A model generated the notes under the pieces. It did no database searches. It saw only the letters and a list, made by a program, of their open reading frames with translations, and was not told the origin of the DNA. Shown here one piece after another: positions 54,806 to 61,070 of a DNA stretch of 64,000 nucleotides. Origin of the DNA: Deltaproteobacteria bacterium (GTDB taxonomy: Bacteria; Desulfobacterota; Desulfobulbia; Desulfobulbales; SURF-16). The stretch is from contig JACRCD010000039.1 in assembly GCA_016219175.1 (NCBI GenBank), positions 1 through 64,000 of the forward strand, in the 5' to 3' direction. How positions within the stretch are numbered: position 1 is the first letter of the stretch; the number at the start of each line of letters is the position of its first letter. Made by a program: the position numbers and the translations under genes.

Positions 54806-55060
54806 TCATGACCTCATTACGCGACCGATCCAGCGGAAGAATAGGGCAATAAGGGCGACCAGCAATTCAAGTGTGACAAAGAAGTTAAAATAGACTTCAT
54901 AGCCGCCCTGGTTCTGCAAGAACTGGATGGTTGAGACATTTAAATATCTATCCTGGCCGATGATGTTTTCAGCCGAGCAATAAGAGCTGCAGGTAAGGAA
55001 TATGGGTAATGAAAAAAACAATGTCCTGATGCTCTTCTTCAGAAAATAGGTAAGGGTCAT
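54806..55060 (-). CDS. Small phage membrane protein with signal peptide
   Basis: The 84-aa product has a signal peptide (about 1-30, ending SYCSAEN) and one C-terminal membrane segment (VTLELLVALIALFFRWIG) with a basic end. The mature form of about 55 residues also has the plan of a coat subunit, so it is a rival candidate for major or minor coat. Its stop overlaps the leader of the 26-aa gene. The ribosome site is weak, and translation may depend on the overlapping 40-aa frame. Confidence 0.6.
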   Translation of the reverse strand: MTLTYFLKKSIRTLFFSLPIFLTCSSYCSAENIIGQDRYLNVSTIQFLQNQGGYEVYFNFFVTLELLVALIALFFRWIGRVMRS

Positions 55061-55091
55061 TGCCGTCTCTCGATACGTCGTAAAGGTCCAT
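54969..55091 (-). CDS. 40-aa overlapping open frame in the virion gene block
   Basis: The frame starts MDLYDVSRDGNDPYLFSEEE, ends in a hydrophobic leucine-rich tail, and overlaps the 84-aa gene by 92 bases. CGAGGAAAATAATC before its ATG is a better ribosome site than the 84-aa gene has. It could be a real small protein or a leader that couples translation of the next gene. Confidence 0.35.
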   Translation of the reverse strand: MDLYDVSRDGNDPYLFSEEEHQDIVFFITHIPYLQLLLLG

Positions 55092-55132
55092 GATTATTTT
55101 CCTCGTATAACAAAAAGACATAAGGTATGAAT

Positions 55133-55408
55133 TTACAGGATTTCTTCCAGGGCATGGTTTTGAAAGGAATTGCCCTTGGTTTTGCGTGACCAGCCGTAGA
55201 CCCGGACAAGGACGGTGGCGTCTTTGCCGACGTCGCAGATTTGCCGGGGTGAGCCTACGTAAAGCTGTGTCGGGGAAGAAAGGGTATCAGGGGCGGGAAT
55301 CAGAAATTTATGGATGAATTTGACGCCGTTGCTGGTGTCCACTTTTTTCAGTGCGTCCAGGTAGGCTTGAAATTGGAATGTACCGTTCGGGTTTTCGCTA
55401 GTTCCCAT
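55133..55408 (-). CDS. ssDNA-binding protein candidate (pV-like)
   Basis: The 91-aa product is beta-rich with aromatic and basic residues (FQFQAYLDALKK, VLVRVYGWSRKTK), no cysteine pair and no membrane segment. Its place at the head of the virion block matches gene V, the protein that coats single-stranded phage DNA before assembly. The ATG has GAGGTGTT upstream. Assignment is by position and general features, not by a clear motif. Confidence 0.5.
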   Translation of the reverse strand: MGTSENPNGTFQFQAYLDALKKVDTSNGVKFIHKFLIPAPDTLSSPTQLYVGSPRQICDVGKDATVLVRVYGWSRKTKGNSFQNHALEEIL

Positions 55409-55631
55409 AATAACACCTCGCTAATTCTGGTTGATTTTGAACAACAATGATTAATTTCTCTTGTAATTTCTTGGGATTACTTATTGTTTTGCTGGCTTTG
55501 ATAAATTTGAAAGCGGTTGCTGATGGTTCATTTGCGACGATCCACAAAATGGCTTTCTGGAAGTCATTTAATTTCGGGTTGCCGGTCATGATGGTTGAAA
55601 GGGCGGCTTTTCTGTCCATCTCATCTCTCAT
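55398..55631 (-). CDS. Small uncharacterised phage protein, first of the operon
   Basis: The 77-aa product (FQKAILWIVANEPSATAFKF in the middle) is mixed helical with no recognised domain. It overlaps the pV-like start by 11 bases. It would be the first gene of the minus-strand phage operon, next to the repressor, and so may be an early regulator. A later start at its fifth residue is possible. Confidence 0.5.
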   Translation of the reverse strand: MRDEMDRKAALSTIMTGNPKLNDFQKAILWIVANEPSATAFKFIKASKTISNPKKLQEKLIIVVQNQPELARCYYGN

Positions 55632-55708
55632 AAAGATTGATTAATTTTGCATCTGCTGATTAAAATGATTGTGTGGGTGAACTGATCGGCCATTAATAAA
55701 TTCTATTT

Positions 55709-55725
55709 GAGATAATTTTTATCTC
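55709..55725. promoter_or_regulatory. Perfect inverted repeat, candidate repressor operator
   Basis: GAGATAA-TTT-TTATCTC is a perfect 7-3-7 palindrome in the 106-base gap between the divergent repressor gene and the phage operon. A second short palindrome TCGT-AC-ACGA lies at 55724-55733. This is the usual place for a lysogeny switch. Confidence 0.6.
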
Positions 55726-55737
55726 GTACACGATATT

Positions 55738-56175
55738 ATGTCAAGAAAATTTTTGATTGAATTTCCGTTTAAAATAGTTTGGGAAAGAATAAGTAGGGAA
55801 ATAAACCTTAAAAACTATATACAACTAGTTGAAATAATAGGTATTTCCCAGTCGGTTATTTCAAAGAGAAAAAATGAAAATATTTTCCCTGTTGAATGGG
55901 CGTATGTTTTATCAAAAAAATATGGGCTTAGTATTGAATGGATACTTGAAGGAAAGGGAGAAAAAAAGTTAAGCGCAAAAGAACCGGATGGGCCAGAACT
56001 CAATTTTTTGAAAGAAATTGAAAATTGGATTGAACAAGAAAAAAAAACAGTACCGAAAATTTCAGATTGGTTTGAAGTTGAATTTGAAAAAAAATTTCCA
56101 GAATTTGCGAAATGGAAAAGAAAGTCTGATAACGAGCGGGAAAATAGTCTTGCTCAGCAGCAGAATGTAGCATAA
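55738..56175 (+). CDS. CI-like phage repressor, helix-turn-helix
   Basis: The N-terminal 75 residues match the Bacteriophage CI repressor helix-turn-helix family (YIQLVEIIGISQSVISKRK and EWAYVLSKKYGLSIEWILEG). No peptidase domain follows; the C-terminal 70 residues are charged and helical. It is divergent from the virion-replication operon and has a palindrome before it, so it probably keeps the prophage silent. Without a LexA-like protease domain, induction would differ from lambda. Confidence 0.78.
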   Translation: MSRKFLIEFPFKIVWERISREINLKNYIQLVEIIGISQSVISKRKNENIFPVEWAYVLSKKYGLSIEWILEGKGEKKLSAKEPDGPELNFLKEIENWIEQEKKTVPKISDWFEVEFEKKFPEFAKWKRKSDNERENSLAQQQNVA

Positions 56176-56225
56176 CAAATCAATTATGCAATGCGGCTTT
56201 TTGCCGCACCTTCAAATGGTGATTT

Positions 56226-56933
56226 ATGGCCAGAAAGAAACAAAGCGCATTTGAAGATTTAATACACGTTGCGTCCCTATTACCATGGTGGGCAGGTTTA
56301 TTACTTGCTTTAATTTCATATTTCATTCTTCATAATTTTGCTAACACGCAAATTCAACAACCAGCTAATTCCGCAGAGTTAGGCGCCTTCGCGACAAAAC
56401 AACTCTATCGAACATTTGCCTTTTTCGGACAATTGGTTTTACCGATTGGGTTTGTTTTTGGAGCTGCTATTTCCGCTTTTAATCAGAGAAAAAGAAAAAG
56501 TCTTCTTAGTCAAGTTGTAACAGCTCAAAAAAATAATTTGCCTAAGGCCAACAAGCCGGTATCTGAAGCTGACCCAATTAAAAAGATGTCTTGGCAGGAA
56601 TTTGAACTGCTAATATCAGAATTTTTCAGGCAACAAGGGTATTCAGTTAAAGAAACCGGGAAAGGGGGGGCTGACGGAGGTGTTGATTTACGAATGAGCC
56701 TTCAAGGGAAAAAATACTTAGTTCAGTGTAAACATTGGAAAGCTTTCAAAGTTGGAGTCAAAATTATTCGTGAATTATTTGGTGTCATGACGGCAGAGGG
56801 AGCGAGAGGCGCTTTCATAGTGACGTCTGGTCTCTTTACTGAAGAAGCCATTGAATTTGCCCAAGGGAAAAATATCACTCTTATAGATGGTGTTAAACTT
56901 AACAAAATCATCCGCGAAAAACAGATGGGTTAA
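56226..56933 (+). CDS. Membrane-tethered Mrr-type restriction endonuclease
   Basis: Two membrane segments (about 18-35 and 65-90) precede a C-terminal Mrr catalytic domain (about 115-230). The nuclease core is GKGGADGGVDLRM and YLVQCKHW (D and Q-x-K), with GAFIVTSGLFTEEAIEFA after it. All expected catalytic residues are present. Mrr-type enzymes cut foreign, often modified, DNA. Its place behind the prophage repressor suggests a lysogeny-expressed defence gene. Confidence 0.75.
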   Translation: MARKKQSAFEDLIHVASLLPWWAGLLLALISYFILHNFANTQIQQPANSAELGAFATKQLYRTFAFFGQLVLPIGFVFGAAISAFNQRKRKSLLSQVVTAQKNNLPKANKPVSEADPIKKMSWQEFELLISEFFRQQGYSVKETGKGGADGGVDLRMSLQGKKYLVQCKHWKAFKVGVKIIRELFGVMTAEGARGAFIVTSGLFTEEAIEFAQGKNITLIDGVKLNKIIREKQMG

Positions 56934-56961
56934 GATTTTGAATCGTGAATTTACGATCGTA

Positions 56962-57020
56962 GGAGCAGAAATTATATAACTTCCCGCTGCACTTGACACT
57001 GATCTGTGCAAGTGAGCTTC
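56962..57020. repeat. 59-bp direct repeat, left copy
   Basis: It starts GGAGCAGAAA and ends CTGATCTGTGCAA-GTGAGCTTC. It matches 59476-59534 at 48 of 59 positions without gaps. It contains CACTTG...CAAGTG, which can pair as a small stem. The two copies lie directly outside the three-gene block 57049-59283. Confidence 0.75.
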
Positions 57021-57048
57021 TTTTTATATTAAAAATAAAAATCACCTA

Positions 57049-58698
57049 ATGAACTTAGAATATTTACAGCAGAAAGAGTGGCAGAAGTTTTTATCAGAAG
57101 AGCTGCCTACAACACCATGGATAACTGTTTATAAATTTAACCGTGATGGCAAAGACGATATTGCAATTTTCAGTGGAATAATACCATTAGATAAAATAAA
57201 AAAATCTCTCGAAACAGATAGTTGGGATATTTCCATTGGTGAAGGTCACCCTGGATTTGTTACTTATTTTAGTAATGGAGAAGAAGACAGGACTGAATAC
57301 AAAAGAAATTTGAATGATCTCATGGTAGAACCTGTTGTTATCTGTCGTGAATTTAATGGGATGAAAGAGAATTACTTGGAGATACAAGAAGAGTTTAGGT
57401 TATATCACAATCTATACAAAGACCCCAAGAGGGATGTATACGTTAAAATATATGATGATGGGAACGAAGAAGATGCAGTGGTAATTGAAAATAAACAAGT
57501 AAAAATTAGAACAAAATTATTGAAAAATTATATAGCTGCAAAGCAGATGGCATTAGCCATTTACTTTGAAAACTTCAGGTACTCAACAGAAGAATTTACT
57601 GAAGATGAATACCATTTGCATTCATACGACAAGAGAGATGAAAATTTTTCTTTTTCTCTGCATATCGGCCCATGGAGTTCTGTATCAGGAGACAACAATA
57701 AGACTATTTCTGTGTTGTTAGGTAAAAGAATTATATTGCCACCTCCATTCAAAAAAAGCGGGAGGTGGCCATTTGAAGAGAGGAATGCAAAATTTGAAGA
57801 TTTTATTATAGGTACTGACGAAGAAGGCGAGCATATTTTTTATACTTCAAATCCGGGTAAATTAGCTAATTATTTTGGGGCTAACCCTGGAGCACCCCAT
57901 TTTTTAACTCCTGTATTTTTTAAAAAAGAAGTTCTTACAAAATATTACAATAACCCGGAAAAGTACTCAGTTGAAGATGGCTATTTAAGGTGTGGCGGTC
58001 TTTGGGGACTGCAAATGGACAACGACCATCCAGATGTTGTTATGGTTTTTTTAGGTTATCTTGGACAGGGCTTGTTCCACTCAGAACAACTATATTGGAA
58101 AAGTTACAATATCCCCCCTGAAGGCAAAATAAGCGCCACATGTTTTAAAAGAAGTTTTATGGCGCAATTTGCCGACCCAACAAGTGAAGATTTAACTTTC
58201 AAATCAAAGTTCATTCAATTTTTGGAAAAGTGGTCCGCAAAATTTGGTTGGCCACTCTTTTTGCCATTAAATAAAGACGACTCACACCTGTTTACCTCTT
58301 TGCATGTGCCTGTCACAAACGACCACTCTGAATTTGATTCTCAAATTTTGGCAATTTCCAAAATTCTTATCGACTCGCTCAATGAGAAAGAAATTGAAAA
58401 AGCAACGAAAGCAGATACTAAAGAGCTGCCTGGAATAGCCAAGTTTGGCCATTTTCTATGCGAAAATTCTTTGGATAATCATGAAAACCACATCGAATTT
58501 TTAAAAGACTTATATGCATTACGTTCATCCGGAGTTGGCCATAGGAAAGGAAAAAGGTTTGCAAACGTGGCTAAACGATTTTCGTTAGACGAAAAACCTC
58601 TAAAAGAAGTTTTTGTAAATATCCTAAATAGAGCTGAGGAAATGTTAGATACTCTGGAGGCTCATTTTTTTGTTGTGCCCCATAAAAAGGAAATGTGA
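57049..58698 (+). CDS. Large uncharacterised cargo protein with HEPN-like motif
   Basis: I do not recognise a named family in this 549-aa soluble protein. Residues 1-440 show no clear domain. Near the C-terminus, LYALRSSGVGHRKGK holds R492 and H498 in an R-x5-H spacing, followed by a predicted helix (VNILNRAEEMLDTLEAHFF). That matches the R-x4-6-H pattern of HEPN ribonucleases in toxins and defence proteins. The gene is AT-rich and its stop overlaps the next start by one base. No ribosome site is seen before the ATG. The HEPN reading is inference. Confidence 0.6.
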   Translation: MNLEYLQQKEWQKFLSEELPTTPWITVYKFNRDGKDDIAIFSGIIPLDKIKKSLETDSWDISIGEGHPGFVTYFSNGEEDRTEYKRNLNDLMVEPVVICREFNGMKENYLEIQEEFRLYHNLYKDPKRDVYVKIYDDGNEEDAVVIENKQVKIRTKLLKNYIAAKQMALAIYFENFRYSTEEFTEDEYHLHSYDKRDENFSFSLHIGPWSSVSGDNNKTISVLLGKRIILPPPFKKSGRWPFEERNAKFEDFIIGTDEEGEHIFYTSNPGKLANYFGANPGAPHFLTPVFFKKEVLTKYYNNPEKYSVEDGYLRCGGLWGLQMDNDHPDVVMVFLGYLGQGLFHSEQLYWKSYNIPPEGKISATCFKRSFMAQFADPTSEDLTFKSKFIQFLEKWSAKFGWPLFLPLNKDDSHLFTSLHVPVTNDHSEFDSQILAISKILIDSLNEKEIEKATKADTKELPGIAKFGHFLCENSLDNHENHIEFLKDLYALRSSGVGHRKGKRFANVAKRFSLDEKPLKEVFVNILNRAEEMLDTLEAHFFVVPHKKEM

Positions 58699-59012
58699 TG
58701 GACCAATACCAACTCGATGAAGTAGCAAGAAATCTTAAAGCAAAAGGAGCACTTAAACCGTGCCCTAGATGTGACTCTAGCAACTTTAGCATCATCGGAG
58801 AGTCCGAAATCGTCGTTGAAAAATTGCCGCCCAAAACACCTGGCGGTTTGCTTGGCGGGTTGTACGCCCTAGGGGTCACAACTAAGACAACAATGCCTAT
58901 TGTGGTTATTGCTTGCGACAACTGCGGCTATATATCACAACATGCCAAGGCGGCTTTGGTTACAAGTCATCCCGCTGGACTTGGCCTGCTCGGGAGAAGC
59001 CGCAATGAGTGA
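58698..59012 (+). CDS. Small zinc-ribbon protein of the cargo operon
   Basis: The 104-aa product has two CxxC pairs, CPRCDSSN near 22 and CDNCGY near 74, that would bind one zinc ion. Between them is a glycine-rich, partly hydrophobic stretch (PGGLLGGLYALGVTT) that could touch a membrane. The start overlaps the previous stop (TGATG), and the end overlaps the next start by 8 bases, so three genes are translationally coupled. Confidence 0.6.
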   Translation: MDQYQLDEVARNLKAKGALKPCPRCDSSNFSIIGESEIVVEKLPPKTPGGLLGGLYALGVTTKTTMPIVVIACDNCGYISQHAKAALVTSHPAGLGLLGRSRNE

Positions 59013-59283
59013 TGAGGCTAAATATACAACCGACCCAAAAAACACAGACTACCTCCTAAAGATGCAGGAAATGAAACATGAGGCTGGTGTTCTTGGGTCT
59101 TTCTTTGGCTCAACGCAACGTGCGGCATCAAGCATCGCATGGGTTATGATATTCTTGCTTGTTGCCTCTGGCATATTAGCCTTATTCATCCCGTGTTCCG
59201 TCCAGCCTGTCGAATACTGGAAAATCGTGAGTCCGCTTGTAACACTCGCCCTTGGGTATCTTTTCGGGAGGAAAGACAAATAG
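59005..59283 (+). CDS. Small two-TM protein of the cargo operon
   Basis: The 92-aa product has a polar N-terminus (about 1-38), a membrane segment (WVMIFLLVASGILALFI) and a second one near the end (VSPLVTLALGYLFG) with a charged tail RKDK. The ATG at 59005 overlaps the zinc-ribbon stop. Proteins of this size and plan serve as membrane anchors or effectors in several defence systems; here only position supports that. Confidence 0.6.
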   Translation: MSDEAKYTTDPKNTDYLLKMQEMKHEAGVLGSFFGSTQRAASSIAWVMIFLLVASGILALFIPCSVQPVEYWKIVSPLVTLALGYLFGRKDK

Positions 59284-59475
59284 ACCAGGGCAGTAATGAA
59301 AAAAAGGCACGAAAAGAAGCGAAAACGGGACAGATCTATTTTTTGAATCAAAAATCCGGTGGCGGTATTGGTGGCGGTTTTTCTTCTGTGAAAAGTTTAT
59401 TTGCAGGAAACAGCGCACACCATGCCCCGCAAAATCAAGCATTTCAGCCTTTAAAAACTAAGTGCGGTTGCCTTG

Positions 59476-59534
59476 GGAGCAGAAACCCTGTGACTTTCCG
59501 CTACACTTACCGCTGATCTGTGCAAGAGAGCTTC
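59476..59534. repeat. 59-bp direct repeat, right copy
   Basis: The partner of 56962-57020, with 48 of 59 positions identical; the last 30 bases are the best conserved. It lies between the three-gene block and the toxin promoter. The 192 bases before it, from 59284, hold no supported gene. Confidence 0.75.
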
Positions 59535-59561
59535 AGCATTAAATGGAATATAGAATTCTCC

Positions 59562-59590
59562 TTGACAAAGTTAACCTGCGTGTTAACTAT
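59562..59590 (+). promoter_or_regulatory. Toxin-antitoxin promoter with GTTAAC repeats
   Basis: TTGACA (59562-59567) and AACTAT (59585-59590) are 17 bases apart. Two GTTAAC palindromes at 59570-59575 and 59582-59587 lie within the promoter and are likely antitoxin binding sites. The toxin ATG is at 59596, so the mRNA would be nearly or fully leaderless. Confidence 0.6.
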
Positions 59591-59595
59591 TATGT

Positions 59596-59946
59596 ATGAC
59601 CAGGCAGATAATATTTTACGAATCGGCATCAGGTAGTTGCCCCATTGAGGAGTTTTTGGAGTCGTTGTCTCCAAAGCAGGCGCAGAAAACAACTTGGGTT
59701 TTGAGGTTAATAGAAGAATTACAAACTATTCCAACAAGTTATTTGAAAAAACTTGTTAATGCCGATGATATTTGGGAGGTGAGAGTAGTCGTGGGGAATA
59801 ACACATTTCGTCTACTAGGTTTTTTCGATGGTCCCAAGCTCATTGTTCTCAATCACGCATTCCAAAAGAAAACTCAAAAAACTCCTCCCCAGGCCATCAA
59901 GATCGCAGAAGACAGAAAGAAAGATTACTTCGAGAGGAGGAAATAA
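59596..59946 (+). CDS. higB: RelE/HigB-like toxin (Gp49 family)
   Basis: The 116-aa product matches the phage-derived Gp49-like/HigB family of ribosome-dependent mRNA interferases: IIFYESASGSCPIEEFLESL at the start, then WEVRVVVGNNTFRLLGFFDG and LNHAFQKKTQKTPPQAI. The toxin precedes the antitoxin, typical of higBA and unlike most pairs. There is no ribosome site upstream, in keeping with a leaderless message. The antitoxin starts 1 base after the stop. Confidence 0.85.
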   Translation: MTRQIIFYESASGSCPIEEFLESLSPKQAQKTTWVLRLIEELQTIPTSYLKKLVNADDIWEVRVVVGNNTFRLLGFFDGPKLIVLNHAFQKKTQKTPPQAIKIAEDRKKDYFERRK

Positions 59947-59947
59947 C

Positions 59948-60223
59948 ATGAAAACACTCAAATCATATGTTGCCAAACGTAAGTCCAGTGACCCAGCCTT
60001 TGCCAAAGGCTATGAGTCTGGTTATGAAGAATTTAAAATTGGAGTAATGCTTAAAGTTGCGAGAGAAGAAGCCGGGTTAACACAAGAACAACTCGCGAAA
60101 AAACTCAATACAAAAAAAACAGCCATTTCGCGCATTGAGAACCACGCAGAAGATATTAAGCTGTCAACATTAGAGAAATTTGCTCAAGCCCTTGGTAAAA
60201 GTCTGCGCGTAGAAGTTGCGTAA
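59948..60223 (+). CDS. higA: XRE-family antitoxin (HigA-like)
   Basis: The 91-aa product has a helix-turn-helix at about 35-85 (LKVAREEAGLTQEQLAKKLN and KTAISRIENH). An N-terminal stretch (PAFAKGYESGYEEFKIGVML) is usual in antitoxins of Gp49-type toxins. GAGAGGAGG lies just before the ATG. The GTTAAC repeats in the promoter are the likely operator for autoregulation. Confidence 0.87.
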   Translation: MKTLKSYVAKRKSSDPAFAKGYESGYEEFKIGVMLKVAREEAGLTQEQLAKKLNTKKTAISRIENHAEDIKLSTLEKFAQALGKSLRVEVA

Positions 60224-60282
60224 CAGCTTAAAATAATAGAAAAAAGTGAACTACGACTCATAATAAATAAAAAAGACTAGGT

Positions 60283-60378
60283 ATGGACCTAACACCTTTC
60301 GCAAAAGAGATAGCAAAATATATATTGTTACTTGTTGTTCCGGCTATCATTATCTTTTTTTGGCTTAAAAGAAAGTGA
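60283..60378 (+). CDS. 31-aa single-span hydrophobic peptide, tentative
   Basis: An open frame starting MDLTPFAKEIAKYILLLV and ending WLKRK would give a one-span peptide with a basic tail. The ribosome site is weak. It overlaps the minus-strand frame at 60328-60531, so at most one of the two is likely real. Confidence 0.3.
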   Translation: MDLTPFAKEIAKYILLLVVPAIIIFFWLKRK

Positions 60379-60531
60379 AGGTATAAAAAGAGTAGAAAAT
60401 ATTCCAAAACAAAATGTTAAAGCATATAGAAAAGGGTCAACCAAATGACCAGGAAAGAATACCAATTCAAAAAAAGCACCACCGAAATATAAAAACGGAA
60501 TCCAAATAGCGGAAAAAAATAACTTTTTCAT
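60328..60531 (-). CDS. 67-aa hydrophobic protein, tentative
   Basis: The frame has two hydrophobic segments (about 3-25 and 33-52) and a lysine-rich end. It has no ribosome site and overlaps the 31-aa plus-strand frame. It is kept because the 370 bases between the antitoxin and the GAGGGCT repeats contain nothing better. Confidence 0.3.
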   Translation of the reverse strand: MKKLFFSAIWIPFLYFGGAFFELVFFPGHLVDPFLYALTFCFGIFSTLFIPSLSFKPKKDNDSRNNK

Positions 60532-60598
60532 AAAAATCGTTTGATGTTATTTTGATGTTTGGCAGCCCTTTGAAAATTAACAGCGAAACCTGAAAATT

Positions 60599-60641
60599 GA
60601 GGGCTCCTGAGGGCTCCTGAGGGCTTTTTTGAGGGCTTTTT
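60599..60641. repeat. GAGGGCT repeats near attR, candidate integrase arm sites
   Basis: GAGGGCT occurs at 60599, 60609, 60619 and 60631. The same heptamer occurs next to attL at 48415 and 48428, with the same flanks (CCTG, then TTTTTAT). Regular short repeats close to both att cores are typical arm-type binding sites of tyrosine integrases. Confidence 0.6.
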
Positions 60642-60721
60642 ATGGAGGAAAAGGCAATTCGAAGAACTTGAAAGGCCCTAAAACATTGGAAATGTGCGCT
60701 TTATAGCGGCCTTTCACGCCA

Positions 60722-60804
60722 GCAACAGGGGTTCAAATCCCCTTGGGGACGCCAAGGAAATTACAAGGAATTAGCTTGCAAAGGCTAATTCCTTTTTTTG
60801 TTTG
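60722..60804. repeat. attR: duplicate of tRNA-Glu 3' end
   Basis: The 83 bases are identical to 48333-48415; with one mismatch the match reaches back to 60707. It includes a second copy of the terminator hairpin (60767-60799). The 5' half of the tRNA is absent, so it is not a functional tRNA gene. Confidence 0.93.
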
Positions 60805-60863
60805 TGGGCCTTTCTGAGAGCTTTTTAAGAAGTGGCCCGGGAAATTTGAACAAGCCTATAAGT

Positions 60864-61025
60864 GATGGCGGCGTAAAAAATTCGATCTACTGCGTTGTAG
60901 CGCATTTTTGTTCGTTCTGCATACCACATGTATAGCCTCACTCTCAAAAATACACTACGCCTTGTATATCGAATTTTGTTACTTAGCCATCTGGGCTTTG
61001 GCGCCGACTTTTTATGAGTTCATCA
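60864..61025. repeat. 160-bp palindromic repeat, copy C
   Basis: The element starts GATGGCGGCG, has an inner end GCCATC at 60986-60991 and a tail TTATGAGTTCATCA. It is the same length as copy A (162 bases) and over 90% alike by eye. It lies 59 bases outside attR and just before the fic remnant. Confidence 0.8.
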
Positions 61026-61070
61026 TAAGTGGAAAATCTGTTATTTTTTGAACTCGGGCATTCTTCCATC

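Larger units (their letters stand above)
48333..60804. mobile_element. Integrated inovirus (filamentous phage), about 12.4 kb
   Basis: An exact 83-base direct repeat (48333-48415 and 60722-60804) bounds the element, which sits in tRNA-Glu. Integrase, excisionase, Rep, Zot and a set of small virion genes all lie on the minus strand in inovirus order, with a divergent repressor and plus-strand cargo genes. Cargo DNA from 55.7 kb on is visibly more AT-rich than the host. All core modules appear intact, so it may be able to excise; the circular form would be 12,389 bp. Confidence 0.88.

Noticed and set aside
59139-59516. 125-aa plus-strand frame after the cargo operon
   Set aside because: It overlaps the two-TM gene in another frame, runs into the 59-bp repeat, and has no start signal or domain.
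60599-60641. Possible CRISPR array from GAGGGCT repeats
   Set aside because: Repeat unit is 7 bases with 3-5 base gaps and no spacers; no cas gene in the window.
60707-60762. Possible second tRNA-Glu
   Set aside because: Only the part from the anticodon loop to the 3' end is present. The D arm and 5' acceptor strand are missing, so it is the att duplicate.
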